The notes under the pieces: model-generated | What the model was told of the DNA's origin: nothing | Seen by the model: the letters and a program-made list of their open reading frames with translations, nothing else | Database searches by the model: none | Made by a program: the position numbers and the translations under genes | Shown: positions 55,509-64,000 of the stretch, one piece after another | Layout of the letters: each line of letters starts with the position of its first letter | Position numbering within the stretch: the stretch's first letter is position 1 | Source of the DNA: Hyphodiscus hymeniophilus | Lineage: Eukaryota; Ascomycota; Leotiomycetes; Helotiales; Hyphodiscaceae | Length of the DNA: 64,000 nt | Reading direction: 5' to 3' | Assembly: GCA_016508695.1 (NCBI GenBank) | Contig: VNKQ01000016.1 | Location: forward strand, 1,287,126-1,351,125

Positions 55509-56045
55509 GATATTTCATAAGAGTATGATCAAGTACACAGGGAGTGCTATTGTTTATAAATGCTTTACGGACCGGCTAAACCTTGGCTAAGCAGTAGACC
55601 GACCTCGCCTACCATCCTAGTCCGGTGTGGAAGTCGCTTCTGGGAAAAGGCTATTTACGAGGACCCGTTATGTGTACCTGTGGATCAAGATTTTACCGAC
55701 ACAACCGCTGCCCACTTTTGGCCAATTTAACATCTTTTGGCTCATTTAACATTACCGTAAGGATTGTGTAATTGTAGGGTGCGGCATTGATATCTTGTCC
55801 TGTTGATTCTTAATTCCGTCTATTTTTGAGTATTATTCCAACTCAGTCACCCTCTCATATATGCTAGTAAACTAAAATTCTATAGATACGCCATATTTCT
55901 CGCCCCAGATCTGTGCAAGGTAGCTTTCCCGAGGGATTTGCACCGTCCCGGTCGTCTGAAGCTGACCACAGAAATCGGTGCTATTGGATTCACATTCATC
56001 GTCTTATAATATATAGCGGGAAAAATCAAGAGTAATTATAAAAGA
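55509..56045. other. Gene-free DNA
   Basis: Esterase promoter and flank of the decayed gene. Nothing else is seen. Confidence 0.45.
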
Positions 56046-56877
56046 CTAAGCTTTTATTACCTTTTGTATCGGTTGGAATAATATATCTGCACTTTCCGAA
56101 TTTAGGCTTCTCCAGTTTAACCCAGACATGAAGAGTCTTACGTAGAACTTGTGTGATTTCTGCATATTTGCAATGCTGTGACAAGTTGCCGTCCATCTTT
56201 GTTTAACTACGATCGTCTGCTTGGTATTTGGCCCACATGCTTTTATTTGACCCGGGAGGAGAATATTAGTGAACTGGCATTTCATGCACACGGATGTATA
56301 GCGATGACAAGCTACTCGGGAGAAATGAATAGGAGGTAGCATATGACGTGTTGTTCAGAGATGTCGAACGTGTTTGGGCAATAAAGAAGATCGATAGCTT
56401 CTTTATATCTATATCTTGAAACGGGAAACTTAGGCCTAAGCACATTCTGCCAGACCTGCTGTTGGATCTCGAGTGGGAGGATATCAATAGAATGTTCTGG
56501 TTGTAGCCCGCGTCTGGTTGCTGCTGGATATCTCCAAACTTGGAGTCTACAGACTGGAATTGTCCGGACTCAAAGACACCTAGCATGTCAAAGGGATTTG
56601 TCTTGAGAAGTTGATAGGTGTATCCAGCGCAGAGTGTCTGAGAGTGCGGAGGGACTTGAGCCATCTTGGGAGAAATACGGACGTTGGAAATATGATGCGA
56701 ATACAAAAGGCCGTTGGCTAAGTTGTAATACGTATTGTCACTGTCCAATTGCAAAACTTGATGGAATGTGGCGCACACATGGAAATGCACTTTCCGCAGT
56801 TCCTCCTTTACGTTATTCAATATAGACGACATAGTGCCTTGTTGTTTAAGATGGGATGAATATTGATCGAGCCGCAC
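56046..56877 (-). pseudogene. Decayed fungal F-box-like / DUF7730 gene
   Basis: Pieces of one protein lie in different minus-strand frames. One frame reads DILPLEIQQQVWQNVL, then KEAIDLLYCPNTFDISEQHV (about 56490-56345), the F-box-like start and the LYSTNTFDF-type signature of a large fungal family. It stops at about 56310. The continuation appears in another frame (56342-56046): LPPIHFSRVACHRYTSVCMK, then QRWTATCHSIANMQKSHKFYV and an ILFQPIQKVIKA helix. The N-terminal part (from 56877) is in yet another frame. I found no introns that would reconcile the frames, so at least one frameshift is likely. The role of the family is unknown; F-box-like parts suggest protein recognition. No defect repair is attempted here. 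Confidence 0.55.
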
Positions 56878-57669
56878 TCCGCCCCCACGGTACCAATTGT
56901 CTGTCTAGGAGTATTGATCAGGGAGTGATTGTTCCGATTCTATGCTGAAGTTCTCCGGCATCAAGAAACTGCGCGTCATTTATGCTTCTACTACTTCTGT
57001 TATCCCAAACTTGCTTAATCAAAGCTCTATTTGGCAGAGAAAGGCGACGAACTGATCGAGACATATACATGGATCTCTTTTCGTCTTCAGTGGTTGTCAG
57101 CGTAACAGACGGGATGAATGCAGGAAGCGGATGGATAAAGAAGACTCTGTGCGTACCTTATCGTTGAGTAAATGCGTACTTGGAATGTGGTGGTTTCTGT
57201 AGCGTCTTTTAAACCAGCCAGGTTGTTGCTGTTATCATCGGCGTGTGTTTGCGTCATGGATAGGTTGTATGTCGGCGGATCCCAGACGTAGTAATCATAG
57301 GAATGGTATATGTGGAATCATACAAATCGTGTACACCGGATCAACCTCTTTCCATTAGCATCGAACGCATCCAGCGCCTCGGCTGATTCCGGAATAGCGT
57401 CTTACTCGAGTACGGCCTTCCGCGCCACTGCGGCCTCACTGTCCGTCTTAGTGGCTCAGAGTGGGTCTTTATGACCGCCTGCATTCATCTCGGCTGCGTG
57501 AAATGCGGCCGCTGATGCAGAAAAGCCATCCGCTGGTCACGAAGGTATTTCCATTCCAGGTGTGCTTGTAGTTTAATAAAAGAATAGTATATAAACCTCT
57601 CTTCCCATAAGTCAACTATTTCTCATACACCATAAAAGACTTCTTCGATACTTTCTTGATTCAGCAATC
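56878..57669. other. Upstream region of the SnoaL-like gene
   Basis: A TATA-like stretch (AATAGTATATAAACC near 57586) and an AC-rich leader lie just before the ATG at 57670. No gene is seen in the rest. Confidence 0.5.
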
Positions 57670-58149
57670 ATGGACACCCTTTCATCTACAAAATCTGCCG
57701 CCTATCTAGCTATCCGCAATCTCGTTGACGCTTATGCACACTGCGCTGACCGCCGTGACGCCACTGGCCAGAAGGCTCTTTTCACTACAGATACAACATT
57801 TACAGTATTCATGGAAGGCCCTGATTCAGCAGCAACACAGGAGCTACATGGGCGTGAGGCGCTGACTCCTGTCTTTGAGAACTTGCGCACATATTCGCGC
57901 ACAACACACTTCAATGGGCAGAGTACTGTAGTGCTTGGAGATGCAAGCGCAGAGTCAGAGGGGGTGAAAGATGCAACAGGCGAGACTTATTGTCTTGCCC
58001 ATCATATATATGAGAAAGAGGGAACACGGATGATCATGGTTGCGTCACTGAGGTATCTGGATCACTTTGTGAAAGTTAAGGATGATTGGCTATTTGGAGA
58101 AAGGAAGCTTTATGTGGATTGGGTAGAGACGCGGCCATGCTTGTCTTGA
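57670..58149 (+). CDS. SnoaL-like (NTF2-fold) protein
   Basis: A single exon of 159 residues. The order is that of SnoaL-like proteins: a first helix AIRNLVDAYAHCADRRDATGQKALF, strand TTDTTFTVFMEG, helix around LTPVFENLRTYSRTTHF, then strands with the NGQSTVVLGD and ETYCLAHHIYEK segments, and a final strand pair around LRYLDHFVKVKDDWLFGERKLYVDW. The cone-shaped pocket serves cyclases, isomerases, dehydratases or hydroxylases in bacteria and fungi; an Asp and His pair (YAHCAD, AHHIY) could act there. It is cytosolic. The pocket ligand is unknown. It may be independent of the sugar locus. The promoter has a well-placed TATA-like element, suggesting regulated expression. Confidence 0.85.
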   Translation: MDTLSSTKSAAYLAIRNLVDAYAHCADRRDATGQKALFTTDTTFTVFMEGPDSAATQELHGREALTPVFENLRTYSRTTHFNGQSTVVLGDASAESEGVKDATGETYCLAHHIYEKEGTRMIMVASLRYLDHFVKVKDDWLFGERKLYVDWVETRPCLS

Positions 58150-58592
58150 AAAGTTGGTGGGCTGTGAAGACATATTTCAGGTTGAGCTTTTGATCTATGT
58201 TGATTTGCTTGTTCAATTGTTCAGGCGGCTCAAGAAGAGTCAATGGGTCGCGCTATAGAGCAGTTTGCGACTACTAAAACTGCATACATTATTACTTAAC
58301 CTGTTAATGTGTATCATTATGGTATTGTATCACACAGCTGAACAAAAGGCTTTACATGGGTAGAGATCCCATATACCGCTCAACATACGCTGTGATCTAC
58401 CCAATTGAGATAGGCTAATAAATGAGGAGAAGGGCTCCGAGGATGTAAATTTCTTTCTGTGTTACTTTTCCTGGCTATCTAATTATGTATCTAGCCGAGT
58501 TTACTTTTTACTAGGTAGCTAGCCTATTTCTATGTCCGCTGGTCAAGTGAAGCATAAAATAACAACAGATGATTGGCTCCTTCTTGCCTTTA
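58150..58592. other. Converging 3' flanks
   Basis: AT-rich sequence between the SnoaL-like gene and GH30. No gene is seen. Confidence 0.45.
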
Positions 58593-60054
58593 CTAGAGGT
58601 CGAGGAAGAATGTCTTCATTGCCCGAGGCTCGACCTGTGCCGTGAATCTGCCGTCCTTGAATGTAAACTGATTATCTACTGTCACATTATGCTCATTATC
58701 TATCAAGTACGCAACCGCATGCGAGACCTTAGAGCCAGAGAGTTGCACATCCAGAGTATATGTATAGTGCGCTGCATTGACAACCGGAATGGCAATGGTA
58801 CCATTGGTGTTCATCCAAGCAGTGACATACAGGTCTTCAACGTTGGTCTCGCTCTCGATGCGCACAGCGCCAGGGCGGGCGAAGCGGAAATATCCAGAGA
58901 AGGCCCAGAGTCGTGCAGCGACTTCGTAGGAGGTGCCATTGACCTTGACAAGGGCACTATCGCCGCCACTCCACGCACACCACCAGTGAGACCAGCCAGC
59001 GACATTGTTACGGAAAGCATTGTGCATGTAGATAGCCCATTGTAAGCCTTCGAAGTTGTTGCCGGAGATATCCCATGTAGGAGTCCACGTTGAACCCCCG
59101 TCACTCCATTCAGTCTCGATGGTGGGTTGACCATGGAGGAGATCTTGAAAGGACTCCTTGATGTCGGACTGATAGTTGTGGTAAGTGTTGATATCGAATA
59201 GTTTGAGTCCACCTAAGCGACCGAGTTCATAAAGAAGATCGCGCTGCTGACGGGCACCAGTAGAGTCACAGCAAGACACAGCAAGGCTCGGGAAGGCCTT
59301 CTTAACCAGAGGATAGAGAATTGAGAGGAAGTCGTAAGCTTGGTAACCATCAGACAACATGGCAGAGTAAGTGAAAGGGTTGAAGTCAGGCCTGCAAGAT
59401 CATAAGCTTCTGAGCGCACCTGTTCAAAGGAGCGTGGTAAATATACTCGTTGTATGCGCCCAGCATAGACACCTTAATTCCACGCTGCTCATAGAACTTG
59501 ACATATTGGATCAAGTAGTTCGCATAAGCCTCACGCCAGTCTTCCGTACAGTTCGAGCCTCGGACACCGCAAATATAACCGCCACCAGCCTCTTGTCCAG
59601 TAGTCTTGAAGCAGCCAGGGGCAGACCAAGCATCCGCGTACAAGAAAAGCTCCGGGTTGTATTTGAGTGCATTTTGAGCTAGAGTTAATTGGCAACTATC
59701 ATTGCTAGAGGTAGGAAAAGAGTAGTTGAAGGGACCGGCAGGGGTCGCTGGGCAATTAGGAAGGATGGTGGTGCCAGCAGCGGATCCAATAATGTTGCGG
59801 AGGATGGATAGAGCGCCAAGGTTCTCGTCAAAGAGAGTCCTGACCACCGTCTGCTGGTCGGCTGCCGAGAGGGTATTGGTTTGGCAGGCAGCACTGAAAG
59901 CACCAGAGCAGCCTCCGCCGATCATCGTCTGGTACTTTGTGGCTGTATTGACATTGAGGGTGGCATGGAAAGAAAGAGGCTGGGGAGAGGCCGGAGAGTT
60001 TGACTGAGCATATATTGCGGTGACTGCCCCGGCTAACATAAGAGAGTACTTCAT
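58593..60054 (-). CDS. Secreted GH30 glycoside hydrolase (endo-beta-1,6-galactanase-like)
   Basis: Exons 60054-59447 and 59391-58593 give 468 residues. The 55-bp intron must use the GTATAT donor, because only then does the conserved AYNEPDFNPF form; reading on leaves an odd insertion and a stop. A signal peptide (MKYSLMLAGAVTAIYAQS) precedes the (beta/alpha)8 barrel (MIGGGCSGAF, then LSILRNIIGS). The acid/base Glu is in YNEPDF (about 203) and the nucleophile Glu in IETEWSDGG (about 296). A beta-sandwich side domain closes the C-terminus, as is usual in GH30. The enzyme looks most like fungal GH30 endo-beta-1,6-galactanases or xylanases. The neighbourhood favours beta-1,6-galactan of arabinogalactan proteins, but subfamily needs a tree. 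It is the last gene before the telomere. Confidence 0.92.
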
Positions 60055-61020
60055 CTTAGACCTGTCTTGTACAGAGGCGAAGGACTAAAGGCTGAATGAA
60101 CGGCCGGAGATTGAGGCAAGCCACCATGATATATATATACCTCCATATCGGAAGGTGAGAGCCTTGTAGTTCTCGCATCTAGGGAAGAACTGAACATGGT
60201 AGAAAGTCGGTCTGAGAGAAAGATAAAGTGGCAAGCCGTCGTTCACTCAAGCTTTTAAGGTCCCGGCAATTTCAGATTGTGTATCGGGCCCACAGTGATA
60301 TCAGACTGCATCACCTCCGCACTCTAATAGCATTTACCCGCTGTACCCCTCGCAGTATAAGCCGGCACTGTAACGTTGGAAAGGAGGGGTTCGCGGGGCG
60401 GTAACGGCTGTAGCATCTGCTAAATACATTACTGCCCATAGTACATCCTGCTGTATCCAAGGCAAATGTATTCGAGATGGATGTCCGATTGAATTTACCC
60501 GGAAACCAATGCTAAGGCGGCCCGTAATTTAACCAGAAAAAGTGTATAAGCAGTGAGGCGGCTTAAAGCGGCAGGTAAACTTAGTATTAAGTAAGTGAGA
60601 GGGTCGTAGTAGAGTAGGATTTTGGGTAGTTGTTAAGCCGTCGAATCAATATAAATGCAGAGTGAAGTTGGAGAAAACGTCGTGTTGAGGCTGGCGGACT
60701 TAGCTTGGGTCGCCTCGCCGCAGGCATAGTCGTATATCATTGGAAGCGCGCAAGATCAGCATTGCTAAGGCTGGAATTCTAGAAGCCATATGCATAATAT
60801 TTATATAAAAAGTCAATTTCGATTGAGCATGATTTATTACTAGGCTGCAAAGGAAGCTGAAGAAATACAGAGTAGATAACAAAAGACAAAATCCAGAATT
60901 GACCTTCGATCTTTGAACTTCGAATCTTCAGCCTTGAATCTCAGGCAGTAAGTTACTATGGGACGAAAGGGGGTAATAAGAGCACCCCCCTCTCTAAGGC
61001 AGTGAGCTTAGTGTCCTGCT
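60055..61020. other. GH30 promoter and transition to AT-rich subtelomere
   Basis: A TATATATATAC run at about 60130 lies ~75 bp before the GH30 ATG. Base composition falls towards 61 kb. No gene is seen. Confidence 0.5.
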
Positions 61021-61062
61021 ATTCTAGTACCTTCTCTCTCAACCCTAATAGTATTTCCTGTG

Positions 61063-61197
61063 GTATTACCGAGTAATACTAATACTAATTAGTAGTAGTA
61101 ATAGCAAACGCCCCACCTTGAGTCAAATAGTATTACTAAGTAATACTAATACTAATTGGCCGTAATAGTAGTAAACGCCCTACCTTAGGTTAAATAG
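61063..61197. repeat. 67-bp direct repeat, two copies
   Basis: Copies at 61063-61129 and 61130-61197 share GTATTAC..AGTAATACTAATACTAATT and the ACGCCC.ACCTT tail. Several differences are C/T or G/A. Confidence 0.7.
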
Positions 61198-61464
61198 TAT
61201 TTTAGTATTTAGTATAATACTATCTTTTGTTTTATACTTTAAACCTTATTTAAAGATAGTAATATAATTTTTAGTATTATTATTACTATTACTAATATAG
61301 TTTATAAGGAAAAGAGTATAATATTAGATAATAAACATAATACGCTTATTACGTAATATTAATAATAGAAATAGTAATAGTAGGAACTAAATTTTATTTA
61401 AGTATAAAGAGTATTAACGCTATATTATACTTAATAAAGTAAATACTACTAGCTAATACTAATT

Positions 61465-62222
61465 CTATAGCTGGCATTCGGCTTAGGTTTAGAAAATATA
61501 CTCCCTTCCTTATCCTTTCTTAAGCCCTAATCACGCCCCTTTTATCGAGTAATATACAAAGACCTAAATTAAGAAGAATTAAGTCCCTTATAAATACATA
61601 GCTTCTCTAAAGTCTAATTTCTTAAAAAGTAAGTCTCGTAATATCTTATTTAAAAGGCCTAACGTCCTGGGCAGTGGAATTAGGTGCTAACTTCACTTTT
61701 CTAGCCAATTAGAGGTTGCGTATAGACGCGGAAATCGCGGAGACTAACGCCCTAACGTACTCACCTTTAATAAGCTACTTTAAATCTTATATAATTACTA
61801 CCCCGGACCCAAATTTAACACTAACGTCCTAAGTAGTAGAATTAAGTACTAACTTTACTTTTCTAGCTAATTAGAGGTTATATATAAATACGGAAATCGC
61901 GGAGTCCGGCCTTCCGATATACCCACTTTTAGTAAGCTACTTCAAATCTTATATAATTACTACCCCGGACTTAAATTTAACGCTAATAAGCTACTTTACT
62001 AATTAACGAATTGATTATTAATCTATAGCTAGTATTTGACTTAGGTTTAGAAAATATACTCCCTTCCTTATCTTTTTTTAAGCCCTAACTACGCCCCTTT
62101 TATTAAGTAATATATAAAGACTTAAATTAAGAAGAATTAAGTCCCTTATAAATACGTAGCTTCTCTAAAGTCTAATTTCTTAAAAAGTAAATCTTGTGAT
62201 ATCTTGACTAAAAGGTCTAATA
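61465..62222. repeat. About 200-bp repeat, two copies 558 bp apart
   Basis: 61465-61665 and 62023-62222 are about 90% alike (for example the shared AAAATATACTCCCTTCC and AAGAAGAATTAAGTCCC). Most differences are transitions. They flank the 162-bp tandem pair. Confidence 0.8.
61661..61984. repeat. 162-bp tandem duplication with RIP-type divergence
   Basis: Copy A 61661-61822, copy B 61823-61984. In the first 82 bp all 14 differences I count are G-to-A or C-to-T in copy B, many of them CA-to-TA or TG-to-TA. The second half has mixed changes, mostly transitions. Confidence 0.85.
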
Positions 62223-62494
62223 ATAGAGAATCGGTTATAATTTATAACAAGTTTTCTATTATAGGCCTTATATTATAGACCTTACCTAGCTATAATAGAA
62301 AATCGGTTATAATTTATAATAGAAAACCTATTATAGGCCTTATATTATAAACCTTACTTAGTTATAATAGAGAATCGGTTATAATTTATAATAGAAAACC
62401 TATTATAGGCCTTATATTATATACCTTACCTAGGTATAATAGAGAATTAGTTATAATTTATAATAGAAAACTTGTTATAGGCTATTTGCCTTTA
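62222..62494. repeat. 72-bp tandem array, nearly four copies
   Basis: The TCGGTTATAATTTATAA core recurs at 62231, 62303, 62375 and (as TTAGTTATAATTTATAA) 62447, a strict 72-bp period. Each unit also contains CCTTATATTATA and CCTTAC.TAG.TATAATAGA. Confidence 0.85.
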
Positions 62495-62917
62495 AAGCCT
62501 CTATTTAATTTAATTAGTCTAGTATTTTTAATACTCCTTTATTTTAATTTTACTTACTATCTACTCTTTTAAGCCTAACTTATAGGGCGAGTCTAACTCT
62601 AAATTTATATAAAGCGTAAAAGATATATAAAAGTAATACCTTATATAAAATCTAAAACGATCTTACTTTTAAAAAAGTATTATTAATATCTAAATCTAAA
62701 GTATTCTCGTATAGCTCTTATAATATATAACTAAAATAGCTTAATAATAAAAGGAAACTATTTTTAACAAAGTATATAAAGATATATATAATAAGAGTAA
62801 CGATGTAATTAATTAAGTATTCCTTCTTATATGCCGGGGCTAGTAAAGTTAAGGCCGGGGTAAAGGTTAGTTTAAGGGTATTTGTAAACGGCCTTAGTAA
62901 TATAACACACACTTATA

Positions 62918-63020
62918 TTATAGACTTTACCTAAGTATAATAAAGAATTAATTATAATTTATAATAGAAAACTTATTATCGGCCTTATATTATAAACTTT
63001 ACCTAGGTATAACAAGCTTC
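62918..63020. repeat. Detached copy of the 72-bp unit
   Basis: One to one and a half further units with the same TTATAATTTATAATAGAAAA and CCTTATATTATAAAC..TACCTAGGTATAA parts, about 430 bp telomere-proximal of the main array. They are more diverged. Confidence 0.65.
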
Positions 63021-63906
63021 TTATTATAATATTATAATAGAAATATAGTTCTAAGCATTATATTAGGCATTCTATTATAATCAATACGAAATTCGTTAAA
63101 ATACTATAATAAAAACTTAATTAAGTATTTAATAATTAAAAAACTTAGCGAATATTTAGAGAGTATATAAATAACCTAAATTCTATTATAATATTATAAT
63201 AAGAACCTATAATTAAGGCTAATAATCCTAATACTATTTAGCTATAATAAAAACTCTATTATAATAACTTATTATATAGTTTGCTATTAATTACTTAATA
63301 TAGTATTAGTCCGACCGGGGTTTTTTGCGTAACGCTATACTAAAAGAATATTAGCTTATATTTTATACTTCTTTTGTCTTTTATTATTATATATAAAGGA
63401 TATAAACCCAAGCCTAATATAATACTATTAAAATAATATCCTTATAAGAACTTAAGGTGCTACGCCTAAAGGTATTTTACTTTATAATTGATATTAGACT
63501 ATTCTAACGAGATTTAAGTTATTGCTTTTTCTATAAAGCTATTTATATGCTATAATAATGTATTAGAGCTCTATAATATCGCGTATTATAGTTTGTTTAT
63601 ATTTCTCTTTTCTTTCGAATTCTCCTTACTAAATAATAGGTACTTTATTATTTAGTTCTTTTTTAAACCCTCTTCCCTTATTTAAACCTTATAAGTTGTT
63701 TTTCTTTTTATTTTTATTATCCGCCTAATAATAATAGTCCTCTTACTAGGCGATTCTCTTACTAATCCTTTTCTAACCCTAATATTATTAATACTAAAAA
63801 CCGTATATCTAAATACCTCTTTACAAGTAACTAGTATTACTTACTTTAAACTAAAGAGTTTCTTAAAATATATTTTAAATATAAGTCTTAATTACTTTAG
63901 ATAAGT

Positions 63907-64000
63907 TTAGGGTTAGGGTTAGGGTTAGGGTTAGGGTTAGGGTTAGGGTTAGGGTTAGGGTTAGGGTTAGGGTTAGGGTTAGGGTTAGGGTTAGGGTTAG
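63907..64000 (+). repeat. Telomere, (TTAGGG)n
   Basis: 94 nt of perfect TTAGGG repeats (15.7 units) running to the end of the window, with the G-rich strand 5' to 3' outward, so this is a right chromosome end. No degenerate telomere units precede it. Confidence 0.98.

Larger units (their letters stand above)
61021..63906. repeat. AT-rich, RIP-mutated subtelomeric repeat domain
   Basis: Nearly 2.9 kb of very AT-rich DNA with stops in all frames, made of degenerate repeat copies that differ mainly by C/T and G/A. Small GC patches survive (for example CCCCGG at 61801 and 61963, CCGACCGGGG at 63311). No transposon protein or helicase reading frame is visible. The border with the genic region near 61.0 kb is sharp. 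Confidence 0.85.

Noticed and set aside
59391..59420. 28-nt intron in GH30 suggested by GTGCGC...TTGCAG
   Set aside because: Too short for a fungal intron; the 55-nt intron from the GTATAT donor restores the conserved NEPDF motif.
61063..62494. CRISPR-like regular repeats
   Set aside because: The repeats are contiguous tandem copies without unique spacers, and the genome is eukaryotic.
61021..63906. Transposon or telomere-linked helicase gene in the AT-rich end
   Set aside because: No frame longer than about 65 codons and no motif of transposase, reverse transcriptase or helicase survives.

Overview
The window is the right-hand end of a chromosome of a filamentous ascomycete (Pezizomycotina, possibly a leotiomycete, though that placement is a guess). 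This rests on short introns of about 47-70 bp with GTAAGT/GTATGT donors and CTAAC-like branch sites, several Zn2Cys6 regulators, AT-rich subtelomeric repeats whose copies differ by C-to-T and G-to-A changes as expected of repeat-induced point mutation (RIP), and a terminal (TTAGGG)n array at 63907-64000. The assembly therefore reaches the telomere.

Left part, 1-31.4 kb, is mostly conserved genome: the 3' end of a cytochrome P450, a small dimeric-barrel monooxygenase-like gene, the ribosome-biogenesis GTPase BMS1, a four-exon proteinase B inhibitor (PBI2 type), a mitochondrial pyruvate dehydrogenase kinase, a fungal integral membrane protein, a Ulp1-like (C48) cysteine protease with an 11-nt exon, a Zn2Cys6 factor, a Tda3-like FAD oxidoreductase, an SREBP-type bHLH factor without a membrane anchor, a secreted unknown, the vacuolar TRP channel YVC1 and the P5A ATPase SPF1.

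Right part, 33-60 kb, is accessory and carbohydrate-centred: an EthD-like protein, a sugar-porter MFS transporter divergent from an SDR dehydrogenase, a Zn2Cys6 regulator, an L-fuconate dehydratase, GH36 divergent from secreted GH27, a cytoplasmic-looking GH95 alpha-L-fucosidase, a second Zn2Cys6 regulator, an SGNH esterase, a SnoaL-like protein and a secreted GH30. I read 33-56 kb as a subtelomeric utilisation locus for a fucosylated plant glycan (type II arabinogalactan or xyloglucan side chains), feeding the oxidative (non-phosphorylated) L-fucose pathway. GH27 and GH30 act outside the cell; the transporter imports products; GH95, the esterase and GH36 act inside; SDR and dehydratase degrade L-fucose. 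The transporter/SDR, regulator and dehydratase promoters each carry a Gal4-type CGG-N11-CCG site, which suggests one Zn2Cys6 dimer controls the core. A lactonase and the final hydrolase are not in the window.

Between genes lie decayed pieces: a metallophosphoesterase N-terminus (51.6 kb), a frameshifted fungal F-box-like/DUF7730 gene (56 kb) and a short orphan coding fragment (14.2 kb). From about 61.0 kb to the telomere there is no gene: very AT-rich DNA with 67-, 162- and 72-bp repeats. Exon coordinates were worked out by hand from splice signals and reading frame; total lengths are in frame wherever exons are given.
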